Shown here: piece after piece, positions 12,772-23,004 of the stretch
Layout of the letters: each line of letters starts with the position of its first letter
Position numbering within the stretch: the first letter of the stretch is position 1
From: Gentiana macrophylla
Taxonomy: Eukaryota > Streptophyta > Magnoliopsida > Gentianales > Gentianaceae
DNA length: 64,000 nt
Direction of reading: 5' to 3'
Assembly: GCA_026214975.1 (NCBI GenBank)
Contig: CM047806.1
Span: 55,879,947-55,943,946, forward strand
Made by a program: the position numbers and the translations under genes
The notes under the pieces: generated by a model
Told to the model about the DNA's origin: nothing
The model's database searches: none
What the model saw: only the letters and a program-made list of their open reading frames with translations

Positions 12772-12913
12772 TTGCTTTGTGTTGTTTGGTTGAATCATTA
12801 TGACCATAAGCTTTCTGAATTTGTCATGAAGGTGATTCTAATGATATAATTGTTTACTAACTAATATATGATGATGTATTATGTGAAGGTGGGGACATCC
12901 TGGTGGTTTTTCA
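12478..12913 (+). other. 5' leader with a leader intron
   Basis: The leader appears to be split by an intron from about 12611 (G|GTACGT donor) to about 12888 (TGTGAAG acceptor), with a TACTAAC branch-like motif at 12855-12861. The intron contains a ~30-base T tract near 12740-12770. Leader introns are common in plant housekeeping genes. The acceptor lacks a good pyrimidine tract, so the 3' splice site is provisional. Confidence 0.45.
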
Positions 12914-15666
12914 ATGGCTGTATTGACAAATGGATCCATGGAAGGTAGCTTGCCCGAGGATCTGGTGAAGCTACTATTATCCCTAGCTAAAAATTGGGGA
13001 GATATTATTGATGTGAGCAACTTCAAGGTAATCCCGTTGAAAGGCGCCATGACCAATGAGGTCTATAGGATAACTTGGCCATCAAAAAAACAGGATGATC
13101 TTAGAACAGTTCTCGGTCGGGTTTATGGTGAAGGTGTTGATCTTTTCTTCAATAGGGAAGAGGAAATTAGGACATTTGAGTTTATTTCTAATCACGGTCA
13201 TGGACCTAGGTTGCTTGGACATTTTCCCGAGGGGAGGGTTGAGGAGTTCATTCATGCTAAGGTATGTTGAACTTCAGTCCCCCTGTTCTTGAAACCGTTT
13301 CTAGAGGACTCTTTTTCTTTTTAGAGTCATGTTTCAATTGTTTTATTTGGTTAGAGCTTTAGTATACATTAGACAAATACTTTATGTTTTTCAAGATGAT
13401 GAAAGTAGGATTATTACAATGATTCAGAATTTATCTTGAACGGTTTGTCACGGTTTCTGGAACTTTGATCACACACAAATGCACCAGTACTTTTGAGAGG
13501 GAGAGGCCATCCTACTGTTGAGGGTTCATACAGATTCTTGACTTATCACCTCAAATCTTTAAGCCTATAAGGAGATGTGTATTTTTATATGTTTTAGCAC
13601 CTTTTAAGACTATCGACATCATGGTAGTTTATATTCACTTGTTGGAAAACTTTCACTGGATGTTTAAAAGGCCTGAATCTGTTAGTATTTCTATTTAGAG
13701 CAATTTCATGGTACCCTTGTCTTTGTTTCCCTTTTTTGTCCTAGTGAAACTTGGTGCTTGTATTCTGAGTAAAAGGTAAAAAAATAGAAAGCATTTTTTG
13801 TCTAATTTACACATGTTTACAGTTTTCCCCTTAATACTGTTGTTGTGTGTCCTTTTATGCAGACCTTTCTTATAGTTTTTCAGTATTTATGATTAAGCTG
13901 CTAATGGTCCGTACATAACACATAAATTAAGCAGCAGGGCATGGTATTTGAGCTTGTAGTTCAATGGAGAATCCATTACATAGGCAATTATCTTTTCTGT
14001 ATTAGTATTGAAGTAAATATGTGCTTGCTGATTTGAAGTTCTGTGCACTATCCTTGTTGTATTTTAGACACTATCAGCTGCTGATCTTCGTGAGCCCAAG
14101 ATTTCTGCTCTCATAGCAGATAAACTGCAGGAATTTCATAAACTTGACATGCCTGGTCCAAAGAATGTATTACTGTGGGACAGAATGAGGTACGTACCTA
14201 TCCGACTAGTAAAAGACGGAAAATTCTTACACACACCCCCTCCGCGTAGCACCAATACCGGTCTTTTTGCACACACGCCACACATCTGACGTTATTGGTG
14301 CCAGTGGCGGATCCAAAAACGTTTTTTAGGGGGGTCCGTAGTTTTTTTCTAAGTAAAATAAAATTTTCACGAGGTCCAAAATATTTTTCTATAGGTAAAA
14401 TGCAGAGTTTTTATTTTTTTAACGGGGCGTGTGGACCCCATTATGTTACTCATGCCTCCGCCTCTGATTGGTGCAATGCAAAGTCTTTACCGAAGAGTTT
14501 CCGGTTAAAGACATATTCTTCTATGAAGATGGATGTATCCCTATATCCTTATTAACTGACTGCTTTTTGTCTTTAGAAACTGGCTACGTGTAGCAAAGAG
14601 ATTATCCTCACCAGAGCACTCGAAAGAATGTTGCTTGCACAGTCTAGATACAGAGATAACTTTGCTGGAACAGAAGCTATCAGGCGGGAACGATGATATT
14701 GGCTTCTGTCACAACGATCTTCAGTATGGTAACATAATGATTGATGAGAACACATGGTCGATTACTATAATCGTAAGTTTTTGCCTGACTCTATGAAAGA
14801 TTTTGCTTCCCAACGTAAGTCTTCCGTGGATTGATGATTTTGGTGTCTTTTCACAGGACTATGAGTATGCTAGTTACAATCCAATTGCATATGACCTTGC
14901 CAATCACTTCTGTGAGATGGCAGCGGATTATCACACCGAAACTCCTCATGTTTTAGACTATACCAAGTACCCAGGTATTCCCCTTTTTAGTATTAGAGAT
15001 CTTACTCAGTGATCAATTCATTTCTGACACGAACTAAAGAACATAAACTTTGTTTTGCTTATCATGCTGTGCTTTATTTTGTTTATAGGTTCAGAGGAAC
15101 GCCAAAGGTTCATACGTCTATATCTCACTTCTGAAGGTTAGTTTTCTTCTCTTTTTTGGTTTATTTTGTCTAATGGATGCGTACAGAGAATGCTATAAAC
15201 TGGTAATGATTTGAAAGATGAGATTGAATCACTTAGAATTTTGGTTCATGCTGATCAACATATAATGCAAAATCGGGGCTATGAAAGTAGCTGGATAGGA
15301 AAACAACTAGGTTAAAAAGTTCAAGCTTCTATTCTTTCATGTTCTTGACAGCTTAATTGGTGAACTTAGATCATCAGCCAAGTGATGCGGAAGTCGAGAT
15401 GCTTGCAGATAAAGCAGAGAAGTTTACTTTAGCCAACCATTTATTCTGGGGATTATGGGGTATTATCTCGGTACGTGTTTTCTCAACTTATTGCTGTTAT
15501 ATTGGCATATGAATAGTTTAAAATCATAGGCTATCTGAACTTGTCTTAGAAAATGTTAGTCCTGAAAAAATTGCAGGCATATGTGAACAATATCGACTTC
15601 GATTATATGGAGTACGCCAGGCAGAGGTTTCAACAATACTGGTTGAACAAGCATAAACTTTTGTAA
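12914..15666 (+). CDS. Choline/ethanolamine kinase
   Basis: Phosphorylates choline (possibly ethanolamine) with ATP, the first step of the CDP-choline route to phosphatidylcholine, in the cytosol. Seven coding exons join in frame to 340 aa: 12914-13261, 14068-14189, 14577-14772, 14857-14974, 15089-15136, 15370-15470, 15577-15666. All introns are GT-AG. The ATG at 12914 gives [11 protein letters not shown] and the family-typical start. Motifs: [14 protein letters not shown] (nucleotide-binding loop, near residue 45), HNDLQYGN (Brenner motif with catalytic Asp, 202-209) and [19 protein letters not shown] (choline kinase motif with metal-binding Asp, from 222). Length matches plant choline kinases. 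An unusual detail is VLGRVYGEG where relatives usually have VLVR. No stop or frameshift is seen; a MITE sits in coding intron 2. It is the only apparently intact gene of the window. Confidence 0.93.
14302..14466. mobile_element. hAT-type MITE in a kinase intron, 165 bp
   Basis: Begins CAGTGGCGGATCC and ends GCCTCCGCCTCTG, imperfect terminal inverted repeats (CAG.GGCGGA). It is flanked by a perfect 8-bp direct repeat ATTGGTGC (14294-14301 and 14467-14474). Eight-base duplications and CAG...CTG ends are hallmarks of the hAT superfamily. There is no coding capacity. It lies in the second coding intron, away from the splice sites. Confidence 0.75.
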
Positions 15667-16222
15667 AAATCCGTATATACGGACAGTTTACAGCGAGTAC
15701 TTTCTTACGAGTATATATATAGTATTTACAGCAATAACCTCGCTACGAGTGTATCTTATACATCGTAGATGTTGTATTTTCGAGGAAATTCTTGTATACA
15801 GAGCCTTTGCATCCCACCATTAGATGATTGACATGTGTGTATACAAATTACACTCGTCTTTATCTTGAAGTCTGATGTAATAGAGACTCTCTGTTAAAGA
15901 ATCGCCCCGTATGTGTTCCTATGGTGTGTACGTAGTACATCTGTGAATGCCGGGTTCACAGAATAAGTTTGTATGTTGGAAAATCGTTCACAGAAGAGAG
16001 CTTGTATGTTGTAAAATCTTAAGCCCGGAATGGGAAGAAGGGTTATGAGAATATTTCAGTTTTTGTACTAATGTGGCTTATAAAGGGGTAAAACAGAAAA
16101 ACAGTGGTACTCTTTCAATCCACTTACAAGTCCATCCCAAATATAATATGTAACAAAAAGGGAAAAAAAAAATGGTGAGACAGTTTTAACCCCCACAAAA
16201 GATGGAACAAAAGAGGGTGAGA
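15667..16222 (+). other. Kinase 3' flank and intergenic DNA
   Basis: Holds the likely 3' untranslated region of the kinase (AT-rich, several TATATA runs). It then runs into the downstream flank of the JmjC fragment. No other gene is seen. Confidence 0.5.
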
Positions 16223-16464
16223 TCATCCTCTGGATATGGCCTAGTGGTGAGGAGGAAAGGGTGTTGTTATGAATGATCCCTGACCCTGTTCTGGAGAGTC
16301 GAGATGTTCGATTCCCGTAAAGGGGTTGATTTCCGATGGCTAAAACTTCAGCTGATGATGAAACTAAGACAGCCCCTTAACTCTGCTTCTGCCTCCGATT
16401 AACCTCTCTCTCGCGTTCACTCATGGGATCGGGCGAGCCTCACTGACAGGGTTTAACTCTTTTT
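16223..16464 (+). mobile_element. tRNA-derived SINE, 242 bp
   Basis: Contains an internal RNA polymerase III promoter: A box TGGCCTAGTGG (16237-16247) and B box GTTCGATTCC (16306-16315), about 60 bp apart. It ends in CTCTTTTT, a T-rich end that can act as a Pol III terminator. A perfect 13-bp duplication, AAAGAGGGTGAGA, flanks it (16210-16222 and 16465-16477). The body between the boxes is not a functional tRNA. The insertion lies at the 3' end of the JmjC-like frame on the opposite strand. Confidence 0.8.
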
Positions 16465-16818
16465 AAAGAGGGTGAGAGGAAGCCAAAAAAAGAAAGCATA
16501 CAACAACTGTTTCCAAGTTTTCCAAGACTTCCCACCATTCAATTCGTTTACAACGTCTTTTACGGCATGGATCGTTATTTTCTTCACCTGTTACAATTAC
16601 AATAGAAACATTTTTTAAATAAAATGTCCCTGTAATCTATACAACAAAGCTCTAACATGAAAAAAGAAATGGACAGAGAGAGCAAATATAAACTTTACCT
16701 CCAACTTATCTTCTATGGCTCTGTGATCTTCAGGAAATGTTCGGCACGTTTCTGTCGGTCTAATGCATTCACCAACATTTTCAGGTGACACGAAATCAAG
16801 AGCAACCTTTATGCATGA
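16456..16818 (-). pseudogene. JmjC histone demethylase (JMJ25-like), last two exons
   Basis: Two exons on the minus strand. The first (16818 down to 16699) follows an AATTGCAG acceptor and encodes [18 protein letters not shown]...HRAIEDKLE, ending at a GTAAAG donor. The second starts at 16587 after a TGTAACAG acceptor and encodes VKKITIHAVKDVVNELN. This matches the C-terminal end of plant JMJ25/IBM1-type H3K9 demethylases as I remember them, just after the catalytic JmjC barrel. The catalytic domain is absent. Upstream sequence is cut off by a hAT terminus at 16874. A SINE has inserted near the stop, changing the extreme C terminus. It is therefore a fragment, not a working gene. Confidence 0.6.
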
Positions 16819-16873
16819 CTGCAATTTAAAAAATCATTAAGATCAAATACTTTATAAAATTCCAGTGCTTAGG

Positions 16874-18130
16874 CAGGGACGGAACCCATGATTTTTTTTT
16901 CTAGTGGGGTAGAATCAAAATTTTCGTGACATTATACTATAGGGCAATTTTTTCCAAAGTCTACGATTCAAGAGAAAAATCATTTGAATCCCTTAAACGG
17001 GAACACCCAAAGAAATTCATTTTATACAAGCGGTAACGGTAACTAACAAAATGCCAACATGTCTAGGTACTAACATCATTTCAATTGCACTCTACGAGGC
17101 TTTTGAAAATAAAATTCATCAATAACGGTATCAACATTGACATTTTGAGAGAATTCTCTCTCATTATAAACTGTCATGGAATCCGCAAGGAAGTCTTCAT
17201 CCATTTTATTACGGAGGACATATTTAACATAGTTCATAGCTGAAAATGTCTCTCCGTGGTTGCCGTTGAGACCGGAAGAGTTAAAATAAGACGAATCAAC
17301 CTCTCAATCAAAAGTATATCTGAGATTTGTTCGTCTCAACTAATTTCTGACACAAATCTGAAAGGGTGGACAATCCTTCAAACCTTGGATCTTGGATGAT
17401 ACCGTGCCCATAATGTGCCAATTGCAATTTTAGTAAATGCATAACTTGACTAGTGAAGTCATTGGGATAAAACTTTTCAGCAAGGGTGCATATATTCTCA
17501 ATGTTGAAGGATTTGAAATTATTCTTTGGATCCAAAGATGAACTTAGTTTGAGGAGCTCTACTGCTTCGTCACTAAATCTGGTGTTTAACTTCTGCAGCT
17601 AAAAATCAATGGCACTGATATATATGTCAAAATGGTAGTAATGCAAACCTTGATATTACTTCTTTGTTGACATGAACGACCAGTAGCATCCCTTTAACGA
17701 GCACTCATGTCTGGAATAGGAATATTATTCTCTATGCAAACTTTTTTCACACTCTCCATCAATGAATCAAAACCGTCATCCCTTAACCATCCAAGAAGAT
17801 CTTTGGTATAAGAGACAAGATCCATGGCACTCAAAATATCGGCATTTTTCTGTTGCAAAGCTTTAGAAAGCAAATAAGTTATTGCCATGATTTTATGCAT
17901 AGTATGCAGGATAAGATGAATACAAATGATCGCATCGCAATTAAAGCACCGGTTGCTTCTCCACGTGCAGAAAGAGATTGTGACTCATCAATAATGTTTC
18001 CAAGTGTCATAGTGACAGATTTGTCCATATCTAATTATCTATCATACCACAAATGAAATCAAAATGTGAACTCCACCGAGTCGCTCCAGCACGCTGCAAT
18101 GTACCAATTTGGTTGGCCTCTCTACCAGTC
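16874..18130 (-). pseudogene. hAT transposase remnant (ZMYM1/TTF-type)
   Basis: A hAT-like terminus CAGGGACGGAACCC (16874-16887) is followed by pieces of transposase on the minus strand. From N to C these are: LQRAGATRWSSHF near 18070-18100; KALQQKNADILSAMDLV...GFDSLMESV (17694-17900); LDPKNNF-like MDPKNNFKSF and LSDLCQKLVET (17308-17535); and the C-terminal dimerisation core, ATTERHF then FSAMNYVKYVLRNKMDEDF (about 17130-17260). The order matches plant hAT transposases with a DUF4371-like core and a dimerisation domain. Stops and frameshifts break every segment. The N-terminal zinc finger and the other terminus are missing; the element is cut at about 18147 by a CCGGT-rich element. Confidence 0.7.
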
Positions 18131-18146
18131 TCACGTTCACCAGCAG

Positions 18147-18330
18147 CCATAGTTATCAAAACCGGACCGGACCGGCGGTCGGACCGGTAAAACCGGTGAC
18201 CCGGACACAGAACCGGTCCGGTTCAGTCATTGGACCGGTTAAGGAGCCCGACCGCTCAACACCGCTAAAATCGCTGTTTGAACCGCTAAACCGTGACCCA
18301 GCCGGTTATTGGTTGAAACGGTTATTATTT
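18147..18330. repeat. CCGGT-rich transposon-like terminus
   Basis: Starts ATAGTTATCAAAACCGG and contains about ten GGACCGG/ACCGGT words in direct and inverted orientation within 150 bp. It is far more GC-rich than its neighbours. Such subterminal arrays mark the ends of some plant DNA transposons. The matching second end was not found, so class and length are open. Confidence 0.4.
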
Positions 18331-18920
18331 ATTTTTCTTAATTTTCATTAATAATTCGTTGAGATTTAACTTTAAAAAACAAAACAAATATCTTACATTT
18401 CTATAATCAAAGCAAAACACAAAAGACTTAATTTCACTCATCAACTATTAACATTTTCATTCTTTCAGGCTTCGTCCATTTTGGACTAAATCATGTAGAA
18501 AAATCACTATTCCTCATCAATATTTTTATTTTTTATGTTCTTATTTCTTCTCTTTTGTTGGATTAATTGTGGAAACTGATAAGTTTGAGCATTTCAATTT
18601 TTTTTTATGAATTTAGTACTATTTGGAAAATTAGGGACTAGTATGGTTGTTATTTTACAAACCATATATCTTATTCGAAAATTTTTGTGGGTTTTCACTA
18701 GTATTGTAGTTGTATTTATAATTTACATATTTTATTTGTATCTTGTTTGTGATTTGGATGTTGGAATATTTTGGAATTGATTTTGGATGTCATGTTATAA
18801 TCTTTTCTTATGTTTTGAACATATTATTATATATTAAATTATTGGATATTTGTTTATAAAGATTGATTTGAAGACTTAATATGTATTTAGGACACCTTAA
18901 AAAAATAATCGTTTATAAGG
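18331..18920. other. AT-rich sequence, no gene seen
   Basis: Low-complexity T/A-rich DNA with no open frame or repeat boundary that I can support. Confidence 0.5.
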
Positions 18921-18927
18921 ACACATT

Positions 18928-19305
18928 ATGTTAACTTTCCTAAATTACCCCTCTTCTACTATCACGGTTAAGCATAAGGAGATTAACCGGAAAAAAATGC
19001 CTGTAGGCTGGAGTAGTGTAATACCGATTCCCATCCTCGTTATTTCCGTCTCCGGATCCGTCGCCTCCGTTTCACTCTTCTTCCTTCTCACATCACTCTC
19101 TTCCTCTCCTTCCCTTCCTTGCTCCTGTCGCACCACCTCCACCCACTCCGCGGCTACCGGAAAAGAGGGCAGACGTGAACGGATGCCATTAATGAAGAAT
19201 GTATTGAAGCTTTCAGTTGAAAAAAATCCATGGGATGAATCAGAGGTGATCGAGTATTCCATATGCAACGGCGTTTCATCCTTGATCAAAATCAAATATT
19301 TCAGA
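18928..19305 (+). CDS. Unrecognised coding-like segment upstream of GT47
   Basis: Open from 18928. From MPVGWSSVIPIPILV it shows a hydrophobic stretch (VIPIPILVISVSGSVASVSL), a Ser-rich linker and a charged region (GKEGRRERMPLMKNVLKLSV, WDESEVIEYSICNGV). It could be a small membrane-anchored protein or exon. The composition is more gene-like than the surrounding AT-rich DNA, but I recognise no family. It does not look like the N terminus of a GT47 enzyme. A possible splice acceptor (ATATTTCAG, 19297-19305) separates it from the GT47 segment. Confidence 0.3.
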
Positions 19306-19736
19306 ATGGAAAAACTACGTTGGATCACAAAATCGGACCAACCTTTTCTGCTTTGTTGGTGCATCACATATGAAAATCAAGAACGATTTCAGAGGGATGT
19401 TGATGAATTACAGCAAATCCGGATCTGGGTTCTTTCGGGCTGTTGATTGTTCGGTTACTCCATGTGAAAACGGGTCACCCAAAGTTCTTGAAGCATTTAT
19501 GGGTTCAGATTTCTGCTTACAGCCTAGAGGCGATGGAGCAACAAGAAGATCGTTTTTCGATTGTATGTTAGCGGGTTCGATTCCGGTTTACTTTTGGAGA
19601 GATAGCTTTGAAGGACAGTATCAATGGCATGTGAAAGATAATGGGATGGATTCATCAGTGTTCATAGATCAAAGTGAAGTGAGAAATTAGAGTTCTATAA
19701 TTAGAAAGGTGTTGGAGGGATACATCAGAGAACATG
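19306..19736 (+). pseudogene. GT47 exostosin-domain glycosyltransferase, 5' part, broken
   Basis: Encodes the donor-binding half of a MUR3/KATAMARI-like xyloglucan galactosyltransferase (Golgi, side-chain galactosylation of xyloglucan). Visible blocks in order: NRTNLFCFVGASHMKIKNDF, DFCLQPRGD, TRRSFFDCMLAGSIPVYFW, SSVFIDQSEVRN. These are the family's best-conserved C-terminal motifs. An in-frame TAG at 19688-19690 stands where relatives usually have Gly, and the frame then continues as SSIIRKVLEGYIREH. The frame is then cut at 19737 by the MULE; the remaining codons reappear at 27344. The N-terminal stem and transmembrane anchor were not found upstream, so the copy was probably partial before the transposon arrived. 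Confidence 0.75.
19728..19736. repeat. MULE target-site duplication, left
   Basis: GAGAACATG, identical to 27344-27352. Nine bases is the usual Mutator duplication length. Confidence 0.9.
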
Positions 19737-20001
19737 GAGAAAATATACATTCAGGTCACTGTAGACACCCATATTTTTCATTTAGAGTGCATTGTTCGTA
19801 CCGCGAGATTTTTTTAAGTGAGCGTCGCCTTATTCCACGGGATCGTGACAATTTTCCACCAGATGGCGTGGAATTGGAATGGTTCACGTGGAAATTCAAA
19901 TAGTCTTAAAAAAAATGAATTTCCACGTGGCGCGGGAAATTTAAATGGGGCCACGTGGAAAAGAAGCGCAACGTGGAAAAAACCACGGGCCCGTGGAAAT
20001 A
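19737..20001. repeat. MULE left terminal inverted repeat
   Basis: Pairs with 27082-27343. Contains GGTCACTGTAGACACCC near the tip and repeated CACGTGGAAA / TTCCACGTG words further in, which are G-box-like palindromes. Confidence 0.9.
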
Positions 20002-20458
20002 GTAAAACAAATACAGTGACTTTATCTTCTTTCTTCTCACTTTTAATCGAAAACGACATAGCCCCACACACACAAAAAAAAAAAAATACTCACGATCCCA
20101 CATCCCTATCCCCACATCTGCTGATTAATTTCACGTGGAAGAATTACCTCTCACGGGCGAAAGGTGTTTGACACGGGTTAGTTTACATTGCGTGGAATTG
20201 GAACCGGGAGTGGATTGAAGCTTCATACAACAATGATGGCCGTTATTAATTTAGAAGAATATCATACAGTAAGTTATTTACGAGTTTATTAGGTTTAATT
20301 TTGATGAATTTGCCCCAAATTATAATGAATTGCAACTTTTTATTTCAAATTTTGATATTGTAATGTTATCGATATTGTGATATAATAATGTTATTGAAAT
20401 TTTGGTTTCAAATTGTGATATAGTATGTTTATGTAGTAATGATATAAACATTTTGTAG

Positions 20459-21057
20459 TGACGATGACAAATTATGTCACCTTGATGATTTGAGCCACTA
20501 ATTTGATCTAGTGATGAACACACAAGAACCCTAATGCCAAAAAAGATGAATGAGGAGGTGGATTTTATGTATGCGGTGAGTCGAGTCCCAAGATCTTTCG
20601 ATTGCCTACGTATCTCGCTGCTACATTCGAATCAGCGCTACGTAGTTCACGGAATGGGGTATTTATAGTGATCATACTTGCCTAAACCCTAAGGTTAAGT
20701 CGGCTTGTATTATTGTCACCTTTACCCTTAAATGGGCCTTTGACCCTTGCCCAAGCTATCGTGTGGGTGGGCTGGATACCGGTGTGGACCACGTCCCTCG
20801 AGTCGATACTTCCGACTGTGGTGATCGACTCTGAGACTGCGTTATCCCACAACTGCTTGTACCGGTGTGGACTCTATCCTTATGGACTTGTCATCTCACA
20901 CTTGCTTCGGTCGTTGACGATCGATAGTCGTTGCTGGCTTTTATATGATGGCCTTGGCCTCGAGCCTGGGCATCGACATGGATATACTGGAGTTATTTTA
21001 TAATGTGATGACCAACCGATAGACGACACGTGGAGGGAGTGAAACCCTGTATCGTCA
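20459..21057. mobile_element. Solo LTR, 599 bp, inside the MULE
   Basis: Starts TGACGATGAC and ends GTATCGTCA, so its tips are inverted repeats (TGACGAT/ATCGTCA). A 5-bp duplication TGTAG flanks it (20454-20458 and 21058-21062). It is GC-richer than the surrounding MULE DNA and carries TATTTATAG near 20660. It inserted after the MULE arm formed, because the right arm lacks it. Confidence 0.75.
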
Positions 21058-21277
21058 TGTAGTAATGAAATTATGAGTTAATTTTATAAATTTTGTAGTA
21101 ATGATATTGTAAATTTTTTGATATTGCATAATTTTTGATATTGTAGAATTTAAGATTATAAGATAGGAAATTGTAGTAATGATATTGTAGAAATTATGGT
21201 TATAAGATATTGGACATTTCGAATTATTTATATTGGGAAATTTGTAGAAATGTTGATGTTGTAGAAAGCTTGACGAT

Positions 21278-21490
21278 GTAGAAATTTTGATATTGTAATT
21301 ATTTTGGTTATTTGATTGGAAAATTTGTATTGGAAAATTTGTAGAAATGTTGATGTTGTACAAATAATGACGTTGTAGAAATTTTGATATTGTAATTATT
21401 TGGATTATATGATTGGAAAATTTGTATTGGAAAATTTGTAGAAATCTTGATGTTGTACAAATAATGACGTTGTAGAAATTTTGATATTGT
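21278..21490. repeat. 97-bp tandem repeat in the MULE left arm
   Basis: GTAGAAATTTTGATATTGTA recurs at 21278, 21375 and 21472. The two full units include GATTGGAAAATTTGTATTGG and the GTACAAATAATGACGTT phrase. Shorter related words (TGTAGAAATGTTGATGTT) extend to about 21060. Confidence 0.8.
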
Positions 21491-21499
21491 ATTTATGTT

Positions 21500-22240
21500 G
21501 ATTATTTGATAATTTAGAATTTTTTTAGAATGATATGCATTAATGTAATTATAGTGACATTGTTATTATTAAAAACGATAATGTAGAAATGATAATGTAC
21601 ATAGTTCGATTATATGATATTGTATGTATGTTATAAGTTGTTTCGAAATTTAGTAGTATAATTTCCTTTCATGTTCCATGCTTAGTTATTTTTGAAATAT
21701 GTAGTTTGATACAACTTGAGTTTTCAAATAACACTCGAATAACGGGCAATCACAATGAAAATGCCCTAATTTAATATAAAAAAAATTGAATTTAAAAATG
21801 AGAAACAAACGACAAATAAATGTTGTTTGAAAAATTTCCAAAACAACAAAATTCTTGACCTATTCTATGGTGTTACGCCTCGACCTGATGAGGTTCTTAG
21901 AAATGCATGCATCCCTAGGGTGTTTTCGAATCCTTCTGATCCGCTGTGTCATGCCTAATCTCCAGGCTTTGTATTGGGGCTCCTGGTAGGTAGCTCGTAG
22001 AATTTTCATTAGGTCTGCTCAATAGAGCATCTTTTCCGTTCTCAGCAGCTTGGTAAAGCCTCAGCCGGAAGTGAGGCATCCGTTAGATCGAAAGTATAAG
22101 ATCCATTACTGTTGGCTCACAAGACATCGATCTCCTCGTCATCATCAAATATTCTATGACGACGGGTGAAAACAATCTTCTCTTCTATTACCCCGTCTCC
22201 TGTCACAACACAACACAACGAAATGAAAAATTTCTCTTAG
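21500..22240. repeat. Inner inverted repeat of the MULE, left arm
   Basis: Inverted match to about 25880-26640: TATTATGTATG-type AT-rich text, the TTTCATGTTCCATGCTTAG phrase, and the ~370-bp block at 21850-22220. It is interrupted by small indels only. Together with the tips, it makes the MULE a very long inverted-repeat element. Confidence 0.7.
21850..22220 (+). repeat. ~370-bp block, copy 1
   Basis: From ACGCCTCGACCTGATGAGG to CACAACACAACACAACG. Related copies lie at 25895-26265 (opposite strand) and 28785-29160 (same strand). The conserved core includes CAGGCTTTGTATTGGGGCTC and GGTAGGTAGCTCGTAGAA. See copy 2 for the reading frame on the other strand. Confidence 0.8.
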
Positions 22241-22318
22241 TGTGTATATTGGTTTTTCGATTATATACACATAAACGGACTTATATTTACTTGTATATAA
22301 TCGAATATTGCTAGACAT

Positions 22319-22634
<316 letters not shown>

Positions 22635-22796
22635 GTATATATTGCAGTACATTTATGTATAAAGTTATATATACACTTATTTTATCACATATTCATGCCA
22701 TCGCATACACAAAGATAATTTTAAATTTACACACAGTTTAAGCACACACACAGACATATACACATACACTAGCATTGATTGAGATTATACACGGTA

Positions 22797-22938
22797 TATA
22801 TATATATATAAACTTAAGAAAATAAGTGTATATATATTTTTATATATAAACTTAAGAAAATAAGTGTATATATATACCGTGTATAATTATATATACATTG
22901 TGATTATATATAAAAATATATATACACTTATTTTCTTA

Positions 22939-23000
<62 letters not shown>
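22797..23000. repeat. TA-rich repeats with a thrice-used 30-bp word
   Basis: TATAAACTTAAGAAAATAAG followed by TGTATATATA occurs twice in direct orientation (about 22809 and 22846) and once inverted (about 22915-22945). A (TA)n tract (22945-23000) follows. It can fold into several alternative hairpins. Confidence 0.7.

Positions 23001-23004
<4 letters not shown>

Noticed and set aside
12478..12849. 123-residue frame over the kinase leader
   Set aside because: It reads through the leader and the T tract of the leader intron; the real coding start at 12914 is well supported by homology.
16230..16320. A tRNA gene
   Set aside because: A and B boxes are present but are about 60 bp apart and no cloverleaf can form; the 13-bp duplication identifies a SINE.
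18945..19367. 140-residue minus-strand frame
   Set aside because: Antisense to the GT47 segment and the hydrophobic segment; a charged composition produced by the Ser/Leu-rich plus strand.
20713..21003. 96-residue frame in a GC-richer patch
   Set aside because: It lies inside the 599-bp solo LTR, which explains the composition.
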